DNA from: Cyanosarcina radialis HA8281-LM2
Lineage (GTDB): Bacteria; Cyanobacteriota; Cyanobacteriia; Cyanobacteriales; CCAP-1448
Assembly (NCBI GenBank): GCA_019359615.1
Contig: JAHHHA010000025.1
Coordinates: 26,984 to 90,983, forward strand
Length of the DNA: 64,000 bases
Direction of reading: 5' to 3'
A program made the position numbers and the translations under genes. Below the pieces are notes generated by a model. That model had not been told where the DNA came from and made no database searches. It saw only the letters and a list, made by a program, of their open reading frames with translations. Position 1 is the first letter of the stretch. Each line of letters starts with the position of its first letter. This document shows positions 27,040-35,464 of this stretch, in pieces.

Positions 27040-27090
27040 GTGATGCGATCGTCTGTGAGTTCGCGATACAGGGCTTCAGGAATCTTGGTG
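27040..27090 (-). pseudogene. Third DUF3368 remnant
   Basis: In one minus-strand frame the short piece reads IPEALYRELTDD, very close to the IPEAVYRELADIE of the pseudogene at 25749-26171. A further fragment with DPGEE lies at about 27205-27215. Both are scattered pieces of the same family, without start or stop. Confidence 0.4.
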
Positions 27091-27314
27091 GTGCAAAAGC
27101 TAGCGCGATCGAGGTTAAAACGCTAGAGTTGCCAAAGATGTAGCGGCTGCTGATATATATTGGCGATCGCTAGCTCGATCGTCGAGATCGTTGACGATCC
27201 TTCCTCGCCAGGATCTGGGGAAAAACATTTTAATGTTAAGATAGTTGGGCAACCTTTGACTCAGCCGCTAACAGCGCCGATTTAAGGTTGAAATTTCCCT
27301 CTTAGTTCAGATCT

Positions 27315-27396
27315 GCGGATGTGGCGGAATTGGTATACGCGCACGTTTGAGGGGCGTGTGGCGCAAGCCTTGCGAGTTCGAGTCTCGCCATCCGCA
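27315..27396 (+). tRNA. tRNA-Leu (GAG)
   Basis: The 82-nt gene has acceptor arms GCGGATG and CATCCGC with discriminator A, a D arm, anticodon stem CACGT/GCGTG with loop TTGAGGG and anticodon GAG at 27349-27351, the long variable arm expected for leucine, and TTCGAGTC in the T arm. CCA is not encoded. It is followed by a CACTTT..AAAGTG hairpin and a short GTGTGGA tandem repeat. Confidence 0.93.
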
Positions 27397-27538
27397 CTTT
27401 TTAAAAGTGTGGAGTGTGGAGTGTGGAGTTAATAAATTCTCTGCTCGCCCTCCTCGCTCTCTCCTCTCTCCTCTAGTAGGTTTTACTGCTTAGATAGTCT
27501 ATGATAGGAGATAGATAAGTTAAGTTTTGTAAATAAAA

Positions 27539-28141
27539 TTGACTGCAATTATTCGATCGGCTGACAGCGCTACCCTGCTAAATACCTGGCACGCTCTCGA
27601 TCCCATCTGGCAGGGTACAGAAGAAGACGTTCAAAAAGGGTTGCCTCACTCTCAATTGGCACCAGCTTGGCAGATATTACTCTTGGGTGACGGTTCTCCC
27701 ACTCGCCACCTGCAACTTTTGACCGGGGAACCTACAGAAGTCGATGTCATCGATATGTCGGCAATCGGGATGGATGCCGATGGAGCGCCAGCCCAGCTTC
27801 AGGCAGTACCAGGGCCGCGCATCCGTCGCCAAGTATGGCTGCGAACTGCTTCAGGACAGAGATTGGCTTATGCTACCTCTTGGTGGGAAGCTAGCCATGT
27901 AGATGAATATTTAGAAAATCGCTCTTTGCCAATTTGGGCTAGTCTGGCTCGCCTGCGGACTGAGTTATATCGGGACGTGCAGGGAATTTATTACGGGAAA
28001 TCCCCAGCATTAGAGGAAGCCTTCGGGCAAAAAGGCCCTTTTTGGGGCCGTCATTATCTATTTTGGCATCACAAACAGCCATTTACATTAATTTATGAAG
28101 TATTTTCTCCTTATTTGACTAAATATCTAGGTTCGACCTGA
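27539..28141 (+). CDS. Chorismate pyruvate-lyase, Ycf21/DUF98 type
   Basis: The 200-residue protein resembles the cyanobacterial and plastid Ycf21 family of chorismate lyases, which give 4-hydroxybenzoate for plastoquinone synthesis. Visible family sequence includes LTGEPTEVDVIDMSAIG near residue 62, IRRQVWLRTASGQRLAYATSWW and FWGRHYLFWHHKQPFTLIYEVFSP. The family is only distantly related to UbiC. A TTG start at 27539 was taken because no nearby ATG precedes the conserved N-terminal region. It lies 17 bp upstream of the beta-lactamase gene. Confidence 0.85.
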   Translation: MTAIIRSADSATLLNTWHALDPIWQGTEEDVQKGLPHSQLAPAWQILLLGDGSPTRHLQLLTGEPTEVDVIDMSAIGMDADGAPAQLQAVPGPRIRRQVWLRTASGQRLAYATSWWEASHVDEYLENRSLPIWASLARLRTELYRDVQGIYYGKSPALEEAFGQKGPFWGRHYLFWHHKQPFTLIYEVFSPYLTKYLGST

Positions 28142-28158
28142 TTTCTTGTGAGGAAGAG

Positions 28159-29019
28159 ATGCGCTTCTCGCCCAAATCAATCAGACTAGCTTTGTCGATC
28201 GCTTTTGGCATCATCCTGTTGTTCGCTTGCAGTCTGACAGTTCGATCGCAATTCGCACCAACAGATTTAACGGCTTCTGGGGAAATAGCGATTGCTAAAA
28301 CCCCCAATCTGGAGAAAGCATTCCAGGAATTAAGGATAAACGGCTCGATCGCAATCTACGACAAAAATAACCAGCAGTTCTACGAACGCAATCCGGCCCG
28401 CAATAATACTGCTTTCTTTCCCGGTTCTACCTTCAAAATCTTGAATGCACTCATATCCTTAGAAACCGGGACGGTTCGGGATGATGTGGCGGTGCTAACT
28501 TGGGATGGGATCGTCCGGCAAATACCCGCTTGGAACCGCGATACCAACTTGCGCCAAGCCTTCAAAGACTCCACCGTTTGGTTTTATCAAGTTCTAGCGC
28601 GGAAAAACGGACACGAGCGGATGCAGAACTTCGTCGAGCAATCGGGCTATGGCAACCGTCAGATCGGTACCCCTGACAAGATCGATCGGTTTTGGTTAGA
28701 AGGGCCCTTGCAAATTACGCCGAAGCAGCAAATCGAGTTTTTGCAAAGATTGGAACGTAACGACTTGCCCTTTTCTCAACGGGCGATCGATCTGGTCAAA
28801 GACATCATGATTATAGAAAAAACCCCAGAATATACTTGGCGCAGTAAGACGGGTTGGATCGATAGCGTTAACCCTAATATAGGTTGGATCGTAGGCTATT
28901 TGGAACAAAACGATAATGTCTATTTCTTTGCCACTAACATGGTGATGACCGATGCCAAAGATGCCCCCAAGCGGCTAGAAGTGACTCGTCGTAGCTTCAA
29001 AGCACTAGGGTTGCTCTAA
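28159..29019 (+). CDS. Class D beta-lactamase-like protein
   Basis: The 286-residue protein has all serine penicillin-recognising motifs of class D enzymes: S90-T-F-K93 (PGSTFKILN), S138-T-V140 (KDSTVWFYQ), Y164-G-N166 (SGYGN) and K230-T-G232 (SKTGW). The N-terminus is a hydrophobic signal with a lipobox-like FAC at 22-24, so it may be a lipoprotein in the periplasm. Chromosomal class D enzymes of environmental bacteria are often weak beta-lactamases or have cell-wall roles. The activity here is therefore not known. It may be co-transcribed with the chorismate lyase gene, 17 bp upstream. Confidence 0.88.
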   Translation: MRFSPKSIRLALSIAFGIILLFACSLTVRSQFAPTDLTASGEIAIAKTPNLEKAFQELRINGSIAIYDKNNQQFYERNPARNNTAFFPGSTFKILNALISLETGTVRDDVAVLTWDGIVRQIPAWNRDTNLRQAFKDSTVWFYQVLARKNGHERMQNFVEQSGYGNRQIGTPDKIDRFWLEGPLQITPKQQIEFLQRLERNDLPFSQRAIDLVKDIMIIEKTPEYTWRSKTGWIDSVNPNIGWIVGYLEQNDNVYFFATNMVMTDAKDAPKRLEVTRRSFKALGLL

Positions 29020-29055
29020 CTAGAATACTGCCAGCGATCGAGTTGATGGCGCTCG

Positions 29056-30198
29056 TCAACTGGTAGGGCTAGAACTACAAAATTTTTGACGTTGAACCAC
29101 GCTGCGGTAATAACTTTGTAACTGCCGGGTAGCTGCCGACCAACTCCAGCGTTCGGCTTCGAGACGGGCGTGGTGGCGGAAGGCTTCTCGCATCGATCGA
29201 TCGCTCAACAGGCGTTGGGTAGCTGCGATCGCACCCTCCTCATCGGCTGGATCGAACAGGTAGCCGTTGACCCCATCTTGCACGATATCGGGAATCCCTC
29301 CAGAACGGGCAGCAATGACCGGACAGCCAGCCGCCATCGCTTCCAATAAAACTAGTCCCAAAGTTTCGGTACGCGAGGGAAAGATAAAAGCATCAGCCGA
29401 AGCATAAGCGGTTGCCAGTTGCAGTCCTCGCAGGTAGCCGACAAAATAGGTAGGCGTACCAGCAAAGTATTTTTCTAAAGCTTGGCGATGGGGTCCGTCT
29501 CCGACTAAAGCCAAACGCGCTTGGGGAATGGCTTCGAGGATAGGTTTAATCCGTTCGATTTCTTTTTCTGCCCCCAAACGACCGACGTAGAGAAATAAGG
29601 GGCCTTCTGGGTATCCTTGACTGAGGTGCGATCGCATTTCTGGACAGGTTAAATGGGGCTGAAAGGTTTCGGTATCGACTCCCCGTTGCCACAAATCTAC
29701 CCGTTCGATCCCATGGGCCAGTAGTTCCTCAACCATGGCCGTAGAGGTACACAGGTTGATCTGAGCCTGATTGTGCATGGTTTTCAGCAGTTCCCACAAC
29801 AAGCCTTCTAGCATTCCCAAGCCGTAGTGGTGGATGTATCGAGGCAAATGGGTATGGTACGAAGCCACTAAAGGAATCTCCATCGTCTTGGCGTAATATA
29901 TGCCTGCCACTCCTAACACTGCTGGATTGACGACGTGAACCAGATCGGGCTGAAATTGCTCTAAAGCGCGGCCGATCGAGGGGCGGGGAAATGCCAGCTT
30001 TAACTCTGGGTAGAGAGGCAAGGGAAAGGCAGAAACTCCGTGAATTTTGGCTCCTTGGTACTCTTTTAGCCCGCCGTCGGGGGAAAAGACTAAGACGCGA
30101 TCGCCTTGGCGTTGTAAGTGTTTGACTGTATGTTTGAGGCGAGTAACAATCCCATCGATCTTAGGGAGAAAGGTTTCAGTAAACAGAGCGATTCGCAT
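29056..30198 (-). CDS. sqdX: Sulfoquinovosyltransferase SqdX
   Basis: The ATG at 30198 gives MRIALFTETFLPKIDGIVTR, the typical start of SqdX; four further residues upstream are possible. The 380-residue GT4-family enzyme transfers sulfoquinovose from UDP-sulfoquinovose to diacylglycerol, the last step of sulfolipid synthesis for thylakoid membranes. SRTETLGLVLLEAMAAG, near the C-terminus, contains the Glu-x7-Glu motif that binds the nucleotide sugar. No SqdB is present nearby. The DUF4291 gene lies directly upstream on the same strand, only 12 bp away, so the two may be co-transcribed. Confidence 0.93.
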   Translation of the reverse strand: MRIALFTETFLPKIDGIVTRLKHTVKHLQRQGDRVLVFSPDGGLKEYQGAKIHGVSAFPLPLYPELKLAFPRPSIGRALEQFQPDLVHVVNPAVLGVAGIYYAKTMEIPLVASYHTHLPRYIHHYGLGMLEGLLWELLKTMHNQAQINLCTSTAMVEELLAHGIERVDLWQRGVDTETFQPHLTCPEMRSHLSQGYPEGPLFLYVGRLGAEKEIERIKPILEAIPQARLALVGDGPHRQALEKYFAGTPTYFVGYLRGLQLATAYASADAFIFPSRTETLGLVLLEAMAAGCPVIAARSGGIPDIVQDGVNGYLFDPADEEGAIAATQRLLSDRSMREAFRHHARLEAERWSWSAATRQLQSYYRSVVQRQKFCSSSPTS

Positions 30199-30210
30199 AC
30201 AAAAGGGCAA

Positions 30211-30852
30211 TTACCAAGGGGATAATCCTAATCTTTCGGCAACGTCGGTATTGGCGACGGGATATACAGATTCGGATGGGGTTAATAGATCTCTCCAGTC
30301 ACCACTTTTAGCATATAGGTGTTGCTGCTGCACGAATTTAGAAATATCCTCGATCTCGACGATCGAATCTCTGGCATAGCGAGATAGAATCTCGCCCCGC
30401 AACCCCAACTGAATCGCTTTTCGCGGCAATCTCGCCCCTGATGGGTAGCGATCGGGGTCCCATTGCAACCGCACGTCGGAACGCTGAAGCGATCGCTTCC
30501 ATTCCTTTTCGCTGAGATAAACCTCTGGGACGAATTTAGAATGAACTGCGGCTGCCAAAATTTCATCGAAGGCGGAACGTTGCAATTTCACCGCCAAAAT
30601 GACTTCTTGCCCGACTTTGGTTCCCCACTCCGATCGATACATCATCCACAGGAAATTAGGTTTTATCCAACTCATGCGATCGAGGCTAAATTCACCACCA
30701 AAATAACCGTTTTGAGCGGCAAAGTTGCCGATCGCTAGACGATAAGCTTGGTAGACAACGATCGAATTATCATCAAATTGAGCCAAAATATGACGGCCGG
30801 ATTTTGGCGATCGCTCTTCTTGAATTAAATATGGTTCTGTTAGCAGCCTCAT
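30211..30852 (-). CDS. DUF4291 family protein
   Basis: The 213-residue protein matches DUF4291 in pattern: VVYQAYRLAIGNFAAQNGYF near residue 32, MSWIKPNFLWMMYRSEWGTK near residue 60, and WDPDRYPSGARLPRKAIQLGLRG in the second half. No signal or membrane segment is seen. The biochemical role is unknown to me; family members have been linked to ADP-ribosyltransferase-like folds. It overlaps the upstream membrane gene by 4 bp, so translation is coupled. Confidence 0.85.
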   Translation of the reverse strand: MRLLTEPYLIQEERSPKSGRHILAQFDDNSIVVYQAYRLAIGNFAAQNGYFGGEFSLDRMSWIKPNFLWMMYRSEWGTKVGQEVILAVKLQRSAFDEILAAAVHSKFVPEVYLSEKEWKRSLQRSDVRLQWDPDRYPSGARLPRKAIQLGLRGEILSRYARDSIVEIEDISKFVQQQHLYAKSGDWRDLLTPSESVYPVANTDVAERLGLSPW

Positions 30853-31160
30853 TTAACCTTTGAGGTTTCCGATTTTGGTATAGTACACATTCCATGAATG
30901 CCGATCGACATAATTGCTATTCCTAACAATGCTCCTACTCCTTCGGCAAAGCAATTAATGCGATGTCTGTTTTCTGCTGCTTGGGCGATCGCTAAATCCT
31001 CGATCTCGCGAGTAGGAGATTTAGCCACTCGTTCGTGACGTTGATAGCTAGCATCTAAAGCTGCCCATTCGGGAAAGAGATAATAAACACAGATACCAGT
31101 AGTTGCTATTCCTGGCAACACTACCAAAACTAATAGGACTAAGTAGCGCGGCTTCATCAT
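30849..31160 (-). CDS. Small membrane protein with two predicted helices
   Basis: The 103-residue product has transmembrane segments at about residues 6-27 and 74-92. The loop between is charged and helical (SYQRHERVAKSPTREIEDLAIAQAAENRHR), probably on one side of the membrane. No family is recognised. Its stop overlaps the DUF4291 start by 4 bp (ATGA), so both genes are translated together. Confidence 0.6.
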   Translation of the reverse strand: MMKPRYLVLLVLVVLPGIATTGICVYYLFPEWAALDASYQRHERVAKSPTREIEDLAIAQAAENRHRINCFAEGVGALLGIAIMSIGIHGMCTIPKSETSKVK

Positions 31161-31201
31161 TTTCTTTTATGATGATTAGACGATCGATTTAAATTTAAAT
31201 A

Positions 31202-31576
31202 CTACCATCTTGCATAGATATAGTTATTCAATATATTTTGGTCTTTGCTCAGTAATATGTTGTTGTTTATCTGAGCATTTGCCGTAATAATCCGATCGAA
31301 AGGATCGCCAGTCCAATTAATCGTTAAAGTAATGCTAACAATCTCATTACAGTTTTTATTACATACTTGTAAATTAATCAGATCCGACAGATCGGCAACG
31401 ATCGCATTGAGTCTATCTGTAATGCGCTTTATTTCATATAAATACTGTAATTCTAGTCGAACAATTGTCGATATATAAACTTCATTTGCATTAAGTAAAC
31501 TTTTAGCAATGTCACTTAATTTATCTGTTAAACCAGAATAGAGCCACACTACTACATGGGTATCAAGGTAAACCAA
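31202..31576 (-). CDS. PIN-domain toxin (VapC-like)
   Basis: The 124-residue protein starts MVYLDTHVVVWLY, giving the first catalytic Asp. Further acidic residues follow in WTGDPFDRIITANAQ and SKDQNIL, as in PIN ribonucleases. A 14-bp overlap with the antitoxin gene shows coupling. The target is unknown. Confidence 0.85.
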   Translation of the reverse strand: MVYLDTHVVVWLYSGLTDKLSDIAKSLLNANEVYISTIVRLELQYLYEIKRITDRLNAIVADLSDLINLQVCNKNCNEIVSITLTINWTGDPFDRIITANAQINNNILLSKDQNILNNYIYARW

Positions 31577-31799
31577 TATTAATCTCCTGCTCCCAAGTTA
31601 CATTAACTAAATCATCGGGATTTCCTCGCATAACATCTGGTTTAAAAGTCAAATTTTTGAGCTTGTCTATTTGTTCTACAGGAGCGATCTTAAGTAATTT
31701 GCCATTTTTGTTAATTTCTATGGGGATGCCTGTTTCTAGTACCTCATCTAGTATACGCTCGATATTATTACTCAATTCCGTTAGCGTAACCTTTTTCAT
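31563..31799 (-). CDS. Phd/YefM-like antitoxin
   Basis: The 78-residue protein begins MKKVTLTELSNNIERILDEV, then ETGIPIEINKNGKLLKIAPV, which resembles the Phd/YefM DNA-binding fold. The C-terminal half is a flexible tail that would cover the PIN toxin. It precedes the toxin gene, with a 14-bp overlap. The usual autorepression is likely, but no operator was identified. Confidence 0.78.
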   Translation of the reverse strand: MKKVTLTELSNNIERILDEVLETGIPIEINKNGKLLKIAPVEQIDKLKNLTFKPDVMRGNPDDLVNVTWEQEINIGLP

Positions 31800-31872
31800 T
31801 GCTTTACCTAAAAATTTAGATTATTTTATGAATTCACATATTCCAGCAAAAATTTTTGGACAATGATAATGA

Positions 31873-32004
31873 TGCAGTTATGAAGGACACTCTCTAGCGA
31901 TCGTCCAAAAAATTGCTCGTGCTTTGAATCAACAGCTAGAGATTTATTTCACTCCAACCGAACAAGAGTCATCTTTAACCACATCATTAATCTCTAAGGA
32001 ATGA
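31873..32004 (+). pseudogene. Remnant of a small HTH (HigA/Xre-type) antitoxin
   Basis: An in-frame stretch with a stop at its 5' side reads LAIVQKIARALNQQLEIYFTP, which resembles the last helix of an Xre-type HTH and the start of its tail. The rest of the domain is missing and there is no start codon. Its 3' end overlaps the leuS stop on the other strand. It is likely the leftover of another TA module beside the PIN/Phd pair. Confidence 0.45.
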
Positions 32005-34606
32005 TGACAAAATTGACCAATTTTTCAGGAACGACGATCGCTTTTTTAATCTCCTTACCTTCAATGAAACGTCGAGCCAATTCTGACTCGCGAGCGAGTT
32101 TTTCTTGTTCTTCCTTAGTAGTTTGAGACGGTACTTGAATCGTGCCTTTGGTTTTACCCATAATTTGAATTACTAAGGTGATTTCCTCGGCAATTAAGGC
32201 TTCAGGCTCGAATTTCGGCCAAGCTTGAATGTGAACCGATTCGGTATTACCCAGACGGTGCCACAATTCATCAGCAATGTGGGGAGCAAACGGAGCCAAT
32301 AACAGCACCAAAGTATAGATGCCTTCGGCATAAACGGGAGAGTCTTTACAATTAGCCTCGCCCATCGCATTGCTCAATTTCATCAACTCAGCCACAGCCG
32401 TGTTGAATTGATATTCGCCCTCCAAATCTTCAGTGATTTCTTTAATTGCCGTGTGAATCGCCCGCCGCAAATCCTTTTCGATTTTGGATAGCGGACTATC
32501 CCCCCTTTTTAAGGGGGGTAGGGGGGATCTGGTTTTGGATTTTTCTGGTTTCTGGGCTGATGGCTGTTCGACAAATTCTACTGCCATGCGCCAGACGCGG
32601 TTTAAAAACCGAAATTGCCCTTCCACGCCAGCATCGTCCCATTCCAAATCTTTTTCTGGCGGCGCTTGGAATAAAACAAACATCCTGCCCGTATCTGCGC
32701 CGTATTTACCGACGACTTCTTCCGGAGGAATGCCGTTATATTTCGACTTCGACATCTTTTCGTAAAAAACTTTCAGCGCTTCTCCGGTATCCGGATCTAG
32801 AGGGTTAGATCGATCGACACTTTCAGGTGGAAAATATTTGCCTGTCACCGGATTTTTGTAGGCGGTGGCCTGCACCATGCCTTGAGTTAACAGGCGTTTG
32901 AAAGGTTCGTCGAAGTTCAACAAACCGCGATCGCGCAGTGCCTTGGTAAAAAAGCGGGAATACAATAAGTGCAAAATTGCGTGTTCGATCCCGCCGACGT
33001 ATTGATCGACGGGCATCCAATCGTTGGTTTTAGCCGGATCGAAGGCTTGGCGATCGTTATTAGCATCGGGATAGCGCAAGAAGTACCACGAAGAATCGAT
33101 AAACGTATCCATCGTGTCGGTTTCCCGTTTGGCAGCAGTACCGCAACTGGGGCAAGCGACGTTTACCCAACGATCTAATTTTGCTAATGGGGAAGCCCCG
33201 CGCCCGCTAAATTCGACATCTTCTGGTAACTTGACGGGTAAATCTGCTTCTGGTACTGGGACTGCACCGCAGTTAGGACAGTGAATTATCGGAATCGGTA
33301 CGCCCCAATACCGCTGCCTGGAAATCAACCAATCGCGCAAGCGATACTGAATTCGCGCCTTACCCCATCCCTTTTCTTCCGCATATTGGACGATCGCACC
33401 TTTAGCCTCAACTGAAGCCATACCATCGAATCGATCGGAATTAACTATCGTTCCTGGTTCGGTATAGGCCTCTTGTAAGGGCTTTTCATGAAACGTCTCT
33501 ACATTTTCTGGGGGCACAATTACCACCTGAATCGGCAATTGATTTTGGTTGGCAAATTGGAAATCTCTGACATCGTGTGCCGGAACGCCCATTACTGCCC
33601 CAGTGCCGTATTCGTACAGCACGTAGTCAGCAATCCAAATCGGGATTTTCTGGCCAGTAAAGGGGTTGATAGCTTGGCCGCCCGTGGGAATGCCTCGTTT
33701 GGGTTTATCTTCAGCCGTGCGCTCGATCTCGCTTTGGGCGGAAACTTCTTTGATAAACTTTTCTACAGCGGCTTTTTGCTTCGATTTAGTTACCTTTTTT
33801 GTCAGAGGGTGTTCTGGGGCTAACACCACGTAAGTCACCCCATAAACCGTATCGGGACGAGTGGTAAACACGCCGATTTTTTCTTCCGAACCGACGATCG
33901 GAAATTCTAAATAGGCTCCTACCGATTTACCGATCCAGTTGGCTTGCATTAATTTGACGCGATCGGGCCAGCCTGTCAACTGTTCTAAATCCTTCAGCAA
34001 TTCTTCGGCATAAGCCGTAATTTTAAAGAACCATTGCCGCAATAATTTGCGTTCGACGATCGCCCCGCTGCGCCAGGATTTACCTTCGTTATCTACCTGT
34101 TCGTTGGCTAATACCGTTTGGTCTATCGGGTCCCAATTTACCGCTGCTTCTTTTTGATAAGCTAATCCAGCTTGAAAGAACTGCAAGAAAATCCACTGCG
34201 TCCACTTATAGTAATCTGGCGAGCAAGTAGCAATCTCTCGACTCCAATCGATCGACAACCCCAGCATTCCCAATTGCTTTTTCATGTGGGCGATATTTTC
34301 ATACGTCCACTTTGCCGGGGGAACTCCCCGTTCGATCGCGGCATTCTCGGCTGGAAGTCCGAAAGCATCCCAACCCATCGGCTGAAGCACTCGATACCCT
34401 TGCATCCGCTTCAAGCGGGCAATGACATCGGCAATAGCGTAGTTGCGGCTGTGTCCGATGTGGAGATTGCCAGAGGGATAGGGGAACATCGACAAGGCAT
34501 AGAATTTCGGCTTACTGGTATCTGTAGAAGTGCGATCTAAGCCTTGTTCTGCCCAAGTTTTCTGCCACTTTTCCTCAATTTCTGCTGGGTTGTATTTCGA
34601 CTCCAC
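31994..34606 (-). CDS. leuS: Leucyl-tRNA synthetase
   Basis: The GTG at 34606 gives the conserved (M)[14 protein letters not shown] start; the longer frame upstream is not conserved. The 870-residue class I synthetase has HIGH at 49-52 ([12 protein letters not shown]), a CP1 editing domain, and KMSKS in [12 protein letters not shown] zinc-binding cluster, CPNCG and CPSCG, is present in the middle. Between the catalytic core and the anticodon-binding region lies an in-frame low-complexity insert ([17 protein letters not shown]) encoded by a dispersed repeat at 32500-32526. The insert is outside known catalytic motifs and the enzyme is presumably functional. Confidence 0.97.
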   Translation of the reverse strand: MESKYNPAEIEEKWQKTWAEQGLDRTSTDTSKPKFYALSMFPYPSGNLHIGHSRNYAIADVIARLKRMQGYRVLQPMGWDAFGLPAENAAIERGVPPAKWTYENIAHMKKQLGMLGLSIDWSREIATCSPDYYKWTQWIFLQFFQAGLAYQKEAAVNWDPIDQTVLANEQVDNEGKSWRSGAIVERKLLRQWFFKITAYAEELLKDLEQLTGWPDRVKLMQANWIGKSVGAYLEFPIVGSEEKIGVFTTRPDTVYGVTYVVLAPEHPLTKKVTKSKQKAAVEKFIKEVSAQSEIERTAEDKPKRGIPTGGQAINPFTGQKIPIWIADYVLYEYGTGAVMGVPAHDVRDFQFANQNQLPIQVVIVPPENVETFHEKPLQEAYTEPGTIVNSDRFDGMASVEAKGAIVQYAEEKGWGKARIQYRLRDWLISRQRYWGVPIPIIHCPNCGAVPVPEADLPVKLPEDVEFSGRGASPLAKLDRWVNVACPSCGTAAKRETDTMDTFIDSSWYFLRYPDANNDRQAFDPAKTNDWMPVDQYVGGIEHAILHLLYSRFFTKALRDRGLLNFDEPFKRLLTQGMVQATAYKNPVTGKYFPPESVDRSNPLDPDTGEALKVFYEKMSKSKYNGIPPEEVVGKYGADTGRMFVLFQAPPEKDLEWDDAGVEGQFRFLNRVWRMAVEFVEQPSAQKPEKSKTRSPLPPLKRGDSPLSKIEKDLRRAIHTAIKEITEDLEGEYQFNTAVAELMKLSNAMGEANCKDSPVYAEGIYTLVLLLAPFAPHIADELWHRLGNTESVHIQAWPKFEPEALIAEEITLVIQIMGKTKGTIQVPSQTTKEEQEKLARESELARRFIEGKEIKKAIVVPEKLVNFVIIP
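32500..32526. repeat. CCCCCC-TTTTTAA-GGGGGG hairpin repeat inside leuS
   Basis: A run of C is followed by TTTTTAA and two G runs, a common intergenic hairpin in cyanobacterial genomes. Here it lies within the leuS frame and encodes the LPPLKRG part of the insert. It has kept the frame open. Confidence 0.75.
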
Positions 34607-34739
34607 GACTAAAACTCCTACTGAGCCTGCAAGGGGATGGGTTTTAATATTCTGGCATATGGCGATGAGGAAGAGCGATCCTTTAGAGTGTTGGCGAACA
34701 GACCCCAAAACTCCATCACTAGCCGATCGAGGCAATTTT

Positions 34740-35228
34740 ATGGCAAACCCGTACAAAATATATATGGATATGTGCTGTCTCAATCGCCCGCTAGACGATT
34801 CTCTACAAGAGCGGATTCGTTTGGAAGCAGAAGCAGTTTTGCTGATTTACCGAAAATGCAGAATCGGAGAGTGGCAGCTAATTAGCAGTGAGGTAATTGA
34901 ATTAGAAATCGCTCAAACTAAAGATATTCAACGGCTGGAACAACTTCGATCGGCAATTTCTATCGCTCTGGATAAATGTATGCTAACGGATGCGATCGAG
35001 CAACGGACGATCGAGTTAACCCAATTGGGCTTTAAGTCTTTTGATGCCGCTCATCTCGCCAGTACAGAGCATAGCAACGTAGATATTTTTCTGACAACAG
35101 ACGATCGCTTGTTGAAGCGAGCCACCCGCTATAGAGATCTGATAAAAGTTAAGGTAAAGAACCCTGTCAACTGGTTTATTGAGGTTAGCCAACCCCAAGG
35201 AGACGAAAATAATGATGACACCACTTGA
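34740..35228 (+). CDS. PIN-domain protein
   Basis: The ATG at 34740 gives a 162-residue protein starting [23 protein letters not shown]-like acidic residues are seen at D10 (YMDMCCLNR), E in SSEVIELE and D in SFDAAHLA and [10 protein letters not shown]. The last two motifs fit the catalytic and structural core of PIN domains. It overlaps the next gene by 17 bp and probably forms a TA-like pair with it. Here the toxin-like gene comes first. It is divergent from leuS. Confidence 0.8.
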   Translation: MANPYKIYMDMCCLNRPLDDSLQERIRLEAEAVLLIYRKCRIGEWQLISSEVIELEIAQTKDIQRLEQLRSAISIALDKCMLTDAIEQRTIELTQLGFKSFDAAHLASTEHSNVDIFLTTDDRLLKRATRYRDLIKVKVKNPVNWFIEVSQPQGDENNDDTT

Positions 35229-35451
35229 AATCAACCGTGTGGGATATAAAGCTTTGATAGATGCTCTTGGCTTTGATGGCACCATCCGGTTTTTGCGGCA
35301 GTTTGAGCCAGGATCGGGCGACTATACCAAAGAGCGACATCAATGGTTAGATAAACTCACAGCAGAAGATATCTTTGCCCAAATCCGACAACTCAGAGAA
35401 GATGAGAATCGGCTAAATAGCCTACAAGAAGGGGAAACACATCAACTTTAA
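35212..35451 (+). CDS. Small partner of a PIN-domain gene
   Basis: The start is the first of two adjacent ATG codons at 35212/35215. The protein of 79 residues ([21 protein letters not shown], then FLRQFEPGSGDYTKERHQWL) is charged and helical. It resembles small cyanobacterial proteins next to PIN genes, but no family is assigned. The 17-bp overlap with the upstream PIN gene and similar size to antitoxins suggest it is the antitoxin. Confidence 0.65.
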   Translation: MMTPLEINRVGYKALIDALGFDGTIRFLRQFEPGSGDYTKERHQWLDKLTAEDIFAQIRQLREDENRLNSLQEGETHQL

Positions 35452-35464
35452 ACTCCAAAAATTT

